NCBI GenBank assembly: GCA_944326325.1
Contig: CALVDQ010000003.1
Location: 1 to 64,000 of the forward strand
DNA: 64,000 bases
Direction: 5' to 3'
Source of the DNA: an uncultured Bacteroidales bacterium
GTDB taxonomy: Bacteria; Bacteroidota; Bacteroidia; Bacteroidales; UBA932
The translations under genes and the position numbers were made by a program. Shown piece after piece: positions 54,905-63,476 of the stretch. How positions within the stretch are numbered: position 1 is the stretch's first letter; each line of letters starts with the position of its first letter. The notes under the pieces were generated by a model. The model worked only from the letters and a program-made list of their open reading frames with translations. It made no database searches and was not told the origin of the DNA.

Positions 54905-55942
54905 TCACGGATGAAGCAGACTCCGGCTGCAGTCCGTATCCAGCATGGCACTGAGCTCGGCCATCGCTTTCCGCGGGGATTTGTTGCGATAGAGGACTTC
55001 GTACACCATGTCGGCTATAGGCATGCTGACCTTGTGCTTTAGATTGATATGCCTGATGCACTCGGCTGCATAGTACCCTTCCGCAATCATCGTCATCTCG
55101 TTCAGGGCGCTTTTTACAGTACATCCGTGGCCTATCAGAAGGCCGAGCCGCCGGTTCCGGCTATAGGATGAATAGCAGGTCACCAGCAGGTCTCCGAGAT
55201 ATGCGGAAGTGAATGTATTGCGGTTGTCAGGATAACTTTCCTCAATAAAGCGCGTCATCTCGTTCGCGCAGTTCGACACCAGAACGGCGATGAAGTTGTC
55301 ACCGTAGCCAAGCCCCTTTGCAAGGCCTGCAGACAACGCATAGATGTTCTTCAGGATGGATGCGTATTCCACACCGTACAGGTCGCTCGAGTAGCATACA
55401 TGGATATGTTTTCCAGCCATCTTCTCGCCTACTGTCCTCGCATTCTTCTCGTCTGCGCTCGCAAGCGTCAGGAACGAAAGTTTCCCCCTGGACACCTCTT
55501 CAGCGTGGGTAGGGCCGGCTATGATCCCCATCTGTCTGAAACTCAAGTTGTACTGGTCATGAAGATACTCCGCCACAGTCTGCCAGCTGCCGGGGATAAT
55601 TCCCTTTATCGCTGAAATAATGAACTTGTTTCCGAGAGATACCGTAAGCGGAGCGAGAAAATCCTTCAGGAAAGCTGAAGGGACGGATATTATCACCACA
55701 TCCGCAGAGGACACGACCTTGTTGATGTCATCCGAAGGATGTATGTAGTCTTTGTCAAATTCCAGTTCATACAGGTACTTAGGATTCCTGCCTTCATTCA
55801 GGAGCCCGTCGAGGACTTCCCCGTTCCGCACGTACCACTCCACTGCCGTCCTGTTCCTGGTCAGCATCCCGACAATAGCCGTAGCCCAGCTGCCGTACCC
55901 GATTACAGCATACCGGGCATCATTTCCTATCTGTACTTCCAT
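54905..55942 (-). CDS. gpsA: Glycerol-3-phosphate dehydrogenase [NAD(P)+]
   Basis: 345 aa. The dinucleotide-binding motif is GYGSWATAIVGML near residue 12 (usually GxGxWGTA), the Bacteroidota-type segment VRNGEVLDGLLNEGRNPKYL follows, and the catalytic-region block KGIIPGSWQTVAEYL and ASILKNIYALSAGLAKGLGYG are present. It makes glycerol-3-phosphate for phospholipids. The frame runs upstream to 56038, into the hairpin; the ATG at 55942 is the family start. The last dozen residues (after AMLDTD) may derive from the junction with the deleted DUF5722 gene. Confidence 0.88.
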   Translation of the reverse strand: MEVQIGNDARYAVIGYGSWATAIVGMLTRNRTAVEWYVRNGEVLDGLLNEGRNPKYLYELEFDKDYIHPSDDINKVVSSADVVIISVPSAFLKDFLAPLTVSLGNKFIISAIKGIIPGSWQTVAEYLHDQYNLSFRQMGIIAGPTHAEEVSRGKLSFLTLASADEKNARTVGEKMAGKHIHVCYSSDLYGVEYASILKNIYALSAGLAKGLGYGDNFIAVLVSNCANEMTRFIEESYPDNRNTFTSAYLGDLLVTCYSSYSRNRRLGLLIGHGCTVKSALNEMTMIAEGYYAAECIRHINLKHKVSMPIADMVYEVLYRNKSPRKAMAELSAMLDTDCSRSLLHP

Positions 55943-56038
55943 AAATAACAGGTTAAGTCCCTGACGGGACGATAATATTCTGTAAAGATAGGCAATATTT
56001 TCCGGAATTATACCATTATCGGGACAGGAGAAGACCAA

Positions 56039-56091
56039 GAGGGTGAATTCTAAGTTAAAACCAAATTTATTCTAACTTAGAATTCACCCTC
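56039..56091. terminator. Perfect 19-bp hairpin between gpsA and the phosphatase operon
   Basis: GAGGGTGAATTCTAAGTTA (56039-56057) and TAACTTAGAATTCACCCTC (56073-56091) are exact complements with a 15-base loop. It lies downstream of the phosphatase stop (56101) and upstream of gpsA. There is no strong T-run, so termination is likely but not certain. Confidence 0.55.
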
Positions 56092-56100
56092 TCCCAGGAT

Positions 56101-57036
56101 CTATTTTACACGGCTGACCTTGTGCAGGATCTTGCCCTTAGGGTTTACCATATACAGGTCAAGCTCTTCCTTCGAAACGGTAATGAGGGAATAGCCTTCT
56201 TCCGGGCTGCAGAACACCGTGCCGTCAACAGGCTCGACATCCCTGCCGAGGGAGCCGGATCCATTCACCACATAGTCGATATCGCATCCGTCCTTGCGGA
56301 TATGCTGGAAAGTGTGGATGTGGCCGCAGAGATACATATCCACGTTGTCATGCCGGAGGAGTATGCTGTTCACCCGTTCCTGCATATCCAGACGTTCTGT
56401 CTCGGACTTGTCGGTAAAGGCATATATCGGATGATGCCCTACGACTATGATCCAGTCCTCCTTCGCCTCCGACAGCACCCTGTCAAGCCACTCCAGCTGG
56501 TCATCGGCATCGGAGCGGGAAGCGTCCGGGTATTTCTCCGTATCCTCGCGGTACTTGTCGATGAGAGGAGTGGTGTCGAGCATCACGATACGGACTGCAG
56601 CATCGTCCTCCTCCGCAGTGAAAGTATAATATCTGGAAGGCATCTCCCATCTTGCGCTTATGCCGGAATATGCCACCACGGCATCGGTGTTCCCACGGTA
56701 TTCATGATTCCCGCAGACCGGATACCAGGGAATCATCAGGTCCGGATGGGAGTAGATAAGCTCATAGTTGGTCATCCACAACGGATCAGAGACACTGCGC
56801 ACCCCCTCGAAATGGTGTACGTCACCGGCAGCTACGACAAATTCGATGTCGATGGTCTCCGCCATCTTCCCCATCGTCTGCGCAACGGTCTTCTGCTCAT
56901 AGTAGCCGTTACGGCCGGAATCGTTTATCAGATAGAAATTCAGTGGTTTCTCCACTGATTTCCAGACCCTGGGCTGGGCCTGGAGCGATACTCCGGCCAG
57001 CACCAGGAAAAAAATTGACAATGCAGTCTTCTTCAT
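56101..57036 (-). CDS. Secreted metallophosphoesterase (acid phosphatase 5-like)
   Basis: 311 aa with a signal peptide (MKKTALSIFFLVLAGVSLQA). Metal-site blocks in order are NDSGRNGYYEQ near 38, AAGDVHHFEG, GNHEYRG, GHHPIYAF and GHIHTFQH, the order of purple/tartrate-resistant acid phosphatases. It should release phosphate from organic esters in the periplasm or outside. It ends a three-gene operon with a beta-helix lipoprotein and a TonB receptor (gaps 12 and 24 bases), which points to use of a bulky phosphorylated substrate. Confidence 0.85.
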   Translation of the reverse strand: MKKTALSIFFLVLAGVSLQAQPRVWKSVEKPLNFYLINDSGRNGYYEQKTVAQTMGKMAETIDIEFVVAAGDVHHFEGVRSVSDPLWMTNYELIYSHPDLMIPWYPVCGNHEYRGNTDAVVAYSGISARWEMPSRYYTFTAEEDDAAVRIVMLDTTPLIDKYREDTEKYPDASRSDADDQLEWLDRVLSEAKEDWIIVVGHHPIYAFTDKSETERLDMQERVNSILLRHDNVDMYLCGHIHTFQHIRKDGCDIDYVVNGSGSLGRDVEPVDGTVFCSPEEGYSLITVSKEELDLYMVNPKGKILHKVSRVK

Positions 57037-57048
57037 GTTCCGAAAATC

Positions 57049-58449
57049 TTAAATTGTACCGAAAGCGCCGAAACGGGCCTCAACAGCAGGAGAATTGTAT
57101 ACCCGGCCGTTGACCGTAAGCCCGGACTCAGCGAAGAAAGGTCTCCTTGAATCATCCGACGGGGTATATGCTCCTGAAAGCACAGGCGAACCGGCATTCA
57201 CATGGAAATCCCAGGCATCATCCCAGCCGTAGAGGGACGGATCCGCATTGATGTCGTAGTTGACGAAATCAGGATCGAGTTCCTCGGCCGATGTCGCATC
57301 CACTGCCTTGATACTGTTCACATCCACCTTTTCCGTATCATATTCGGGGTGGGCGTAGGCATAGCCTTCATACGGGAATTTCACGCCGGAGTATGCCTCC
57401 CCGTCCTCGTCCACTCCGGAGAAGATGTACTCGTCCCTCACCTGGACAGTGCCGGAAGCATAGAAATTCCAGTCTATCATAGAGTTCTCCCTGTCGTAGC
57501 AGTCCTCCTCGGTCGGAGTGCCGTATGCCGGGGTTATAGCCCTGAACTTGCAGTTCACGAGCAGATTGTTGAACACGCTTACATTGGCGTTCTCCTCGAC
57601 ATAGATGCAGCCGCCCTTCTCCCCGTCACGCCTCCAGCCGGCGTTGATGACAGTGTTGTTGTAGGCCTGGATACGCGCCTGCTGCTTTACCTCGCTCTGG
57701 TCCGAGCTCGAAAGCTTGAGACCGTTGGTATTCGGGCTGAACATGATGTTCCCGGCGACATCCACTACGCAGCCGGACTTCACGTTGACAGCTTCGGCTC
57801 CGTCATATCCGTTGGCACTGAAGATGTTGCCTGCAATAATGGCATTTCCGCCCATCATGTAGATGCCGTCAGACCATCCGTTGCGGATGATGCTGTTTGT
57901 AATGATGTACTTGCCGTCCACATTGTTGGTTGTGATCTGCGGATATGCGTCATCACCTGCAGTATAGTAGCCGTTCTCAGCAGCCGGAGAGCCTTCGACT
58001 ACCTGCCCCCCGGTGTATTCGATGATAGTGTGGTCTATTATCATCTCGCCGCAGGTCGCTCCTGCCACGATACCGCCCCAGAGTCCGGCAAAAGTATTGG
58101 CTTCCGTCCTCTCGTCCTCGGCTACGGTAAGGCGCACGGGCTGGTCCTCGGTACCAAGACAGTAGAGGTTGCCGTCCACGGTGAATTCAATGGCCACATG
58201 GTTCACACCGACTCCGGCGCTGCTGAAAATCACGGTGACTCCGGGCTCTATGGTCAGGCTCTCGCCCTCTGGGACAAGCAGATGGCTGTCCACCTCGACG
58301 GTGGTGCCGGTTTCCCATGTCCCGGAAACGGTCCGTACGCTCTCTTCCGTCAATGTGTTGTCATCGTTGCCGGTTCCATTGTCTTTCTCGCAAGCTGCAA
58401 GGATAAATGCCAATGCAGCGGAAAGCATGATAAAATTAAGGTTTTTCAT
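57049..58449 (-). CDS. Beta-helix surface lipoprotein
   Basis: 466 aa. A lipoprotein signal peptide ends at C20 (FILAAC), followed by EKDNGTGNDD. The body is a right-handed parallel beta-helix with recurring short strands such as NAIIAGNIFSANG, VDVAGNIMFSPN and ENANVSVFNNLLVN, plus a C-terminal segment with the GSPVLSGAYTP ending. It has no catalytic motif that I can name. Position between a TonB receptor and a phosphatase suggests ligand capture or hydrolysis at the outer membrane. Confidence 0.7.
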   Translation of the reverse strand: MKNLNFIMLSAALAFILAACEKDNGTGNDDNTLTEESVRTVSGTWETGTTVEVDSHLLVPEGESLTIEPGVTVIFSSAGVGVNHVAIEFTVDGNLYCLGTEDQPVRLTVAEDERTEANTFAGLWGGIVAGATCGEMIIDHTIIEYTGGQVVEGSPAAENGYYTAGDDAYPQITTNNVDGKYIITNSIIRNGWSDGIYMMGGNAIIAGNIFSANGYDGAEAVNVKSGCVVDVAGNIMFSPNTNGLKLSSSDQSEVKQQARIQAYNNTVINAGWRRDGEKGGCIYVEENANVSVFNNLLVNCKFRAITPAYGTPTEEDCYDRENSMIDWNFYASGTVQVRDEYIFSGVDEDGEAYSGVKFPYEGYAYAHPEYDTEKVDVNSIKAVDATSAEELDPDFVNYDINADPSLYGWDDAWDFHVNAGSPVLSGAYTPSDDSRRPFFAESGLTVNGRVYNSPAVEARFGAFGTI

Positions 58450-58473
58450 AAAATATGGTTTTGATATAAGTGT

Positions 58474-61170
58474 TTACTGTTTTTCCGTGAAACGGTATCT
58501 TACCCCGACGGTTATCGCCTGACCGTGCCACTCACGCCTTTCGATGACTCCGCCCCTGTGCCTCTCGTAGTCTGAAAGGGAGTCGGTCATGACGTTCGGA
58601 GCGACGAATCTCAGGACCGGGGTATCGAGAAGATTGGAGGCTTTCGCGAATATCGAGAATCCTGACTTGAAGCTCTTCTCGACGGAGGCGTCCAGCTGCA
58701 CATAGCCCGCCTCCCAGATATCGTTGTCCAGCCAGTTGGAAATCTCGCTGAGCCGTCTTCCGGTATATGAACCCGACACCTGCGCCTCTATCCCGCACTT
58801 CGGGAAATTGAACAGGAGTGACAGGTTGGCAACGTGAGCCGCCTGCCCGTAAAGCGGACGTGTCTGGCTGACGGTCCTGACCTCCGTGCCTTCGCGAACC
58901 CTCTTGGTAGTAGTTATGCTCGAGTTCGTGTAGGTATAGTTGGCCTTGATTCCGAACCAGTTGAAATATTTCATGATATCCACCTCGACACCTGCGTTCA
59001 CGGCGTTGCCGAAGTTCATCGGAGTGATGAAGGTGGACTGGCCCTCGTTGATCAGTCCGTATTCGATCGGATTGCGGAGCTTTTTCCAGAACAGCCCGAC
59101 CATGAACTGTTCGGATGACCTCGGGAAGAATTCGTACCGGAGGTCGAGATTGTCTGCCACGGTGTGTTTCAGGTCCGGATTTCCCTTTTCGTCATAGTCC
59201 TCGTTCAGGATTGTGTAAGGGACGATTTCGAAGAACCCTGGCCTGTTGATGGAGCGGCCGTACGAGAAGCGGAGGTTGGCATTCCTGTGGACATTGTATT
59301 TGAGATGCAGGCTCGGAAGTATGTCAGCATAGTCCTGGTCGCCTTCCGATTCTTCCTTTCTCGGATAGTCGAGGATGTAGCCCTGGTCGGTGTGCTCCGC
59401 CCTTACTCCGGCTATGATCTCGAGTCTGCTCCAGTTGTACTTGGCCATGAGGTATCCGGCGGCGATATTCTCCCATGCGTCGTAATTGAGGGGATCGCCT
59501 ACATTCCCGTATTCCCTCGGGGTAAGGAGGAGTTCGTTGAAGTTGGTCCAGTCTTCGCCGTAGTACTGGAGATCTTCACGTCCTGTGGAGGAGTCGAAGG
59601 TATATTCGTTGAAGAAACTGTCCCTGGCCTTGTTCCTGTACATTCCTCCGGCCTTGAGCAGCAGGTCCGATCCGGAGCCGGTATCAAGCAGATACGACAG
59701 GTTGACATACCCGGCGAAGTCCCTGTCAGAGTTATGTTCCCATCTTTTTTCGGCGGAATCGGTATTGTAGAGATGGGTCTGCTGCATATTGATGTATATC
59801 CTGGCGTTGTCCGGAGAGGTACTGTATGCCTTCGAGAAGACCCCTGTCCAGTCGAGCTTCAGCCTGCCGTCACCGAGGAAAGAATGCTCGCCCTTAAGGG
59901 TCGTGTTTATTATGTACTGTCTCTCCCACTGCATCTTGACTGTCCAGTCCTTGTCGTTCCGTCCGTCCCGGACCTCGCTCATGCGGAGGTCCATATAACC
60001 GCCGTAGAACATCAGCTTGTGTCTGCCGCCGAACCTGTAGTCGAGTTTCAGATGGGCGCCGAGCCTGTTCTGCTCTTCGGAGTATGTCCTGTACTCGGTG
60101 CCGTTCCCTGTCGAACCCTGGACATAGTATATGTCGGTATCCTTTCCTCTGAAAAGGTTCTGGTAGCTGACACCGGCAAGGAGACCGAGCCTGTCCTTGA
60201 AATACCTGTTGCCGAATGAGAATCCTCCGACCATGTCAGGTCTCGGTCGGGCATACCTGACCTTGAGGTTGTCCATGGTGAAGTCCTCTCCGGTCACGGA
60301 ATAGTCCTTGCCGACATCGGCGCCTATCAGTTCGAAAGGTGACATCTTCCGGCCGGCCCTGTGGTTGAAGGATTCGAAATCCCGGTCAAAATACAGGGCG
60401 CTGTATCCCGTGGCAAGATTGGCGTTGACCTCGAGCTTCTCCGGCGCGTCCTTCATCACCAGGTTGACAGCCCCGCCGATTCCGTCGCCTTCCATATCCG
60501 CCGTAAGGGATTTCGTGACTTCCAGCCGGTCGAGCATTTCCGAAGGGAAGATATCCAGGGGAACAAAACGGTTCTTGTTGTCGGGGCTGGGAATCTTCAC
60601 GCCGTTTACAAGGGTATAGTTGTACCTCTTGTCCATCCCCCTGAGTATCGCATACTGCCCTTCCCCGCTGCTGTTCCTCTCGACCGTGACTCCGGACATC
60701 CTCCTGATCGCATTGGCGACGGTAAGGTCCGGTGACAGTTCCATAGCCTTGGCGCTCATCACGTTGACTACGTTCATCGAGGATCTCTCGATACCTCTTG
60801 CAGCCGATTCGGTCCTGCCCTTGTTGTCGGCCGTCACGATGACAGCGTCGAGGGCGATATTGTCCGGTTCAAGGCTGACAAGGAGCTCCCCGCTTCCGTT
60901 GTAGCTGAACAGGATTTCGGCATCCTTGTAGCCTATCGATGTACACAGGAGAGTACAGGTGTTAAGGTCGGTGTTGAGAGTGAAACTGCCGTCGAGTCCC
61001 GAAACCGTTCCCTTTCCCGCAAGTTCTTTCAGGATCACGGCGGCACCTATGATTTCCTCGCCGGTCCTGGCGTCTATGATCTTGCCTCTGATGATTGTTT
61101 CCGCCATTGACGGTACACACACATATAATAATATTGCCGCTATCGGGAGAAGTTTTTCTATAAGTTTCAT
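58474..61170 (-). CDS. TonB-dependent outer membrane receptor
   Basis: 898 aa. A signal peptide (1-23) is followed by a CarboxypepD_reg-like domain (about 26-105, GKIIDARTGEEIIGAAV), a plug domain (about 120-230, with RGMDKRYNYTLVNGVKIPSP) and a 22-strand-type barrel ending in VGVRYRFTEKQ, with the terminal aromatic residue usual for barrel insertion. The plug resembles the TIGR01782-type receptors, some of which occur beside phytase-like genes (recalled, not checked). No SusD partner follows. Substrate import is powered by TonB-ExbBD. Confidence 0.85.
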   Translation of the reverse strand: MKLIEKLLPIAAILLYVCVPSMAETIIRGKIIDARTGEEIIGAAVILKELAGKGTVSGLDGSFTLNTDLNTCTLLCTSIGYKDAEILFSYNGSGELLVSLEPDNIALDAVIVTADNKGRTESAARGIERSSMNVVNVMSAKAMELSPDLTVANAIRRMSGVTVERNSSGEGQYAILRGMDKRYNYTLVNGVKIPSPDNKNRFVPLDIFPSEMLDRLEVTKSLTADMEGDGIGGAVNLVMKDAPEKLEVNANLATGYSALYFDRDFESFNHRAGRKMSPFELIGADVGKDYSVTGEDFTMDNLKVRYARPRPDMVGGFSFGNRYFKDRLGLLAGVSYQNLFRGKDTDIYYVQGSTGNGTEYRTYSEEQNRLGAHLKLDYRFGGRHKLMFYGGYMDLRMSEVRDGRNDKDWTVKMQWERQYIINTTLKGEHSFLGDGRLKLDWTGVFSKAYSTSPDNARIYINMQQTHLYNTDSAEKRWEHNSDRDFAGYVNLSYLLDTGSGSDLLLKAGGMYRNKARDSFFNEYTFDSSTGREDLQYYGEDWTNFNELLLTPREYGNVGDPLNYDAWENIAAGYLMAKYNWSRLEIIAGVRAEHTDQGYILDYPRKEESEGDQDYADILPSLHLKYNVHRNANLRFSYGRSINRPGFFEIVPYTILNEDYDEKGNPDLKHTVADNLDLRYEFFPRSSEQFMVGLFWKKLRNPIEYGLINEGQSTFITPMNFGNAVNAGVEVDIMKYFNWFGIKANYTYTNSSITTTKRVREGTEVRTVSQTRPLYGQAAHVANLSLLFNFPKCGIEAQVSGSYTGRRLSEISNWLDNDIWEAGYVQLDASVEKSFKSGFSIFAKASNLLDTPVLRFVAPNVMTDSLSDYERHRGGVIERREWHGQAITVGVRYRFTEKQ

Positions 61171-61187
61171 TTCCTTTGATTTGGCGG

Positions 61188-61195
61188 CAAAAGTA
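61188..61195 (-). promoter_or_regulatory. Probable -7 box for the TonB receptor operon
   Basis: Reverse-strand TACTTTTG, 17 bases before the ATG. No TTTG box is found at the proper distance. Confidence 0.4.
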
Positions 61196-61349
61196 GTGCT
61201 GGAATATTACGTGATTCTGTAGATTTTGTTACAAATTTATTACCCTGGCTTTCAGGCTTCCGGGTCCGGCAATTTTTGTCGGACGGTCTGTCTGGATATC
61301 CGGCTGTCATGTCCCGGAGTTCTTCATATAACGTTGAATATTTTCGTTT

Positions 61350-61379
61350 TTAACAATTTGTTAACGAAAAAATCGTTAA
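61350..61379. promoter_or_regulatory. Overlapping inverted repeats upstream of ppk
   Basis: TTAACAA-T-TTGTTAA (61350-61364) and TTAACGA-AAAAA-TCGTTAA (61361-61379) are two perfect inverted repeats sharing their middle. On each strand this gives TTAAC(A/G) hexamers; on the forward strand they start 11 bases apart (61350 and 61361). The site lies 30 to 59 bases before the ppk ATG. A possible -7 box is TAATTTAC (61377-61384), a poor match. Confidence 0.5.
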
Positions 61380-61408
61380 TTTACGGAATTGTTTTACTGA
61401 AACCGGAT

Positions 61409-63469
61409 ATGACTACGAAAAAGAAGAAAATCCCTTACGTGGAAAGGGATATCAGCTGGCTGTATTTCAACAGAAGAGTGCTTCAGGAAGCGTGCAGGGA
61501 TGATGTTCCGCTGCTCGAAAGGCTGTCGTTCCTGGGAATCTATTCCAACAATCTTGATGAATTCTTCAGGGTCAGGGTAGCGTCCCAGAACAGGATTGCC
61601 GAGTGGGACGGGAAGCAGGGTGCAAAAGAAGCGGCCCTGGCGAAATCTGTCGTGAGACAGATATCAAAGCTGAATGCAAGATACCAGAAGGAATACGAGG
61701 AGGGGGTACACAAGGTCTACGAAGACCTCGCAAAGGAAAACATAATGATAATTTCCGACAAGGAGGTCACTGAAGACCAGCTGGAATTCATACATTCCTA
61801 CTATTCGGAAAAGATTGACGGCCTGATCGTCCCTGTAAGGTTCGCTTCCGTGAAACACCTCGACTACGAGTCCGACCAGAGCATCTACCATGCCGTAAGG
61901 GCGCGGAGGGTCACCGCAAGCGGAAACACTGTCTACGACTATTCCTTCTTCGAGCTTCCGGTGCAGAGCTGCGGACGGTTCATCAGGCTTCCGGACAAGG
62001 ACGGAAAGAGCTACATAATGTATCTGGACGATGTGGTGAGATGCTCTCTGCCGAAGATTTTCGCAGGATCCGGATGTTCCGGCTTCGAATCCTTCGCCTT
62101 CAAGTTCACGAGAGACGCCGAGATGGAAATAGATGACGACCAGAGGAGCGGCATCCTGCAGAAAATATCCAAAGGACTGAAGAACAGGAAGAAAGGAGAA
62201 GCACTCCGGGTGGTATTCGACAGCAGTATGCCGCAGGACCTGTTCAAGAGGGTGCTCGGCAAGCTGGATCTGGGGCTCAGCGACACCGTCGTGGAAGGCG
62301 GAAGATACCAGAACCACAAGGACCTGATGAAATTTCCCGACTGCGGCAGGAAAGACCTGAAATACGAACCTGCGCCTCCTGTAATTCAGGAAGCATTCCG
62401 CGGGACGGACTCCATACTGGACAAGGTGAGGGAGCAGGACAGGTTCCTTCATGTACCTTACCACAGTTTTTCATCGTTTGTCGGGCTGCTGCACGAGGCG
62501 GCCCTCAACAGCAATGTAAAGAGCATAAAGATCACCCTCTACCGTCTCGCCAGGGACTCCAAGGTCATAAGGGCTCTCATCGGTGCGGCCAGGAACGGGA
62601 AGAAGGTCACTGCCGTCATAGAGCTTCTGGCAAGGTTCGACGAGGAATCCAACATGGTCTGGGCTCAGAAGCTGCAGGATGCCGGAGTCAAGGTCATTTT
62701 CGGGGTGGAAGGACTGAAGATACACTCCAAGGTGGTGCATATCGGGATGAAGAAAGGGCCGGACATCGCCTGCGTCAGCACGGGGAACTTCCACGAAGGC
62801 AATGCGAAGACTTACACAGACTGTATCATGATGACATCCTCGCCGAGGATCACCACCGATGTGGACCTGCTGTTCTCGTTTATCGAAAAGCCGTACATTC
62901 CGGTGAGGTTCAAGGAGCTGCTCGTGTCGCCGAACGGGATGAAGAAGAAATTCATAAGCCTGATTGATGCGGAGATAAAGAACAGGAAGGCGGGAAAACC
63001 GGCCTACATCAAGATAAAGATAAACCACATCACCGACGAAGATATGGTCGCGAAACTCTACGAAGCGGCCTACGCCGGGGTGGATGTGGACCTGCTGGTA
63101 AGAGGCAACTGCTCGCTCGTGACGAAAAACCTTCCGGAAAGGTGCCATCTGAGGATATGCGGGATCATAGACAGATTCCTGGAGCATTCGAGGATATTCA
63201 TTTTCGCCGGAGGCGGGGTGGAGAAGGTCTTCCTCGGGTCGGCCGACTGGATGCCGAGAAACCTGGACAACAGGATCGAAGTGGTGGCCCCTGTATATGA
63301 CCCGACGCTGAAACTCGAAATGAAAAGGATAGTGGAGTACGGACTGAGGGATGTGCGGCAGGGACGTCTGGTGGACGGTTCGGGAGAGAACCTGCCGTGG
63401 ACCTGCGATGATCCGCTGGAAAGAGGGTCGCAGGAAGAACTCTACATGTATTATAATCAAAGAAAGTGA
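61409..63469 (+). CDS. ppk: Polyphosphate kinase 1
   Basis: 686 aa, the usual PPK1 length. It makes and breaks inorganic polyphosphate with ATP. The N-terminal domain starts YVERDISWLYFNRRVLQEA; the middle holds LYRLARDSKVIRALIGAARN; the phospho-accepting histidine is in KIHSKVVHIG, with the second catalytic histidine in the C-terminal PLD-like domain (RCHLRICG). The frame runs upstream to 61226, but that part crosses the repeats; MTTKKKKIPYVERD at 61409 is the natural start. ppx begins eight bases after the stop. Confidence 0.95.
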   Translation: MTTKKKKIPYVERDISWLYFNRRVLQEACRDDVPLLERLSFLGIYSNNLDEFFRVRVASQNRIAEWDGKQGAKEAALAKSVVRQISKLNARYQKEYEEGVHKVYEDLAKENIMIISDKEVTEDQLEFIHSYYSEKIDGLIVPVRFASVKHLDYESDQSIYHAVRARRVTASGNTVYDYSFFELPVQSCGRFIRLPDKDGKSYIMYLDDVVRCSLPKIFAGSGCSGFESFAFKFTRDAEMEIDDDQRSGILQKISKGLKNRKKGEALRVVFDSSMPQDLFKRVLGKLDLGLSDTVVEGGRYQNHKDLMKFPDCGRKDLKYEPAPPVIQEAFRGTDSILDKVREQDRFLHVPYHSFSSFVGLLHEAALNSNVKSIKITLYRLARDSKVIRALIGAARNGKKVTAVIELLARFDEESNMVWAQKLQDAGVKVIFGVEGLKIHSKVVHIGMKKGPDIACVSTGNFHEGNAKTYTDCIMMTSSPRITTDVDLLFSFIEKPYIPVRFKELLVSPNGMKKKFISLIDAEIKNRKAGKPAYIKIKINHITDEDMVAKLYEAAYAGVDVDLLVRGNCSLVTKNLPERCHLRICGIIDRFLEHSRIFIFAGGGVEKVFLGSADWMPRNLDNRIEVVAPVYDPTLKLEMKRIVEYGLRDVRQGRLVDGSGENLPWTCDDPLERGSQEELYMYYNQRK

Positions 63470-63476
63470 AAGGAAT

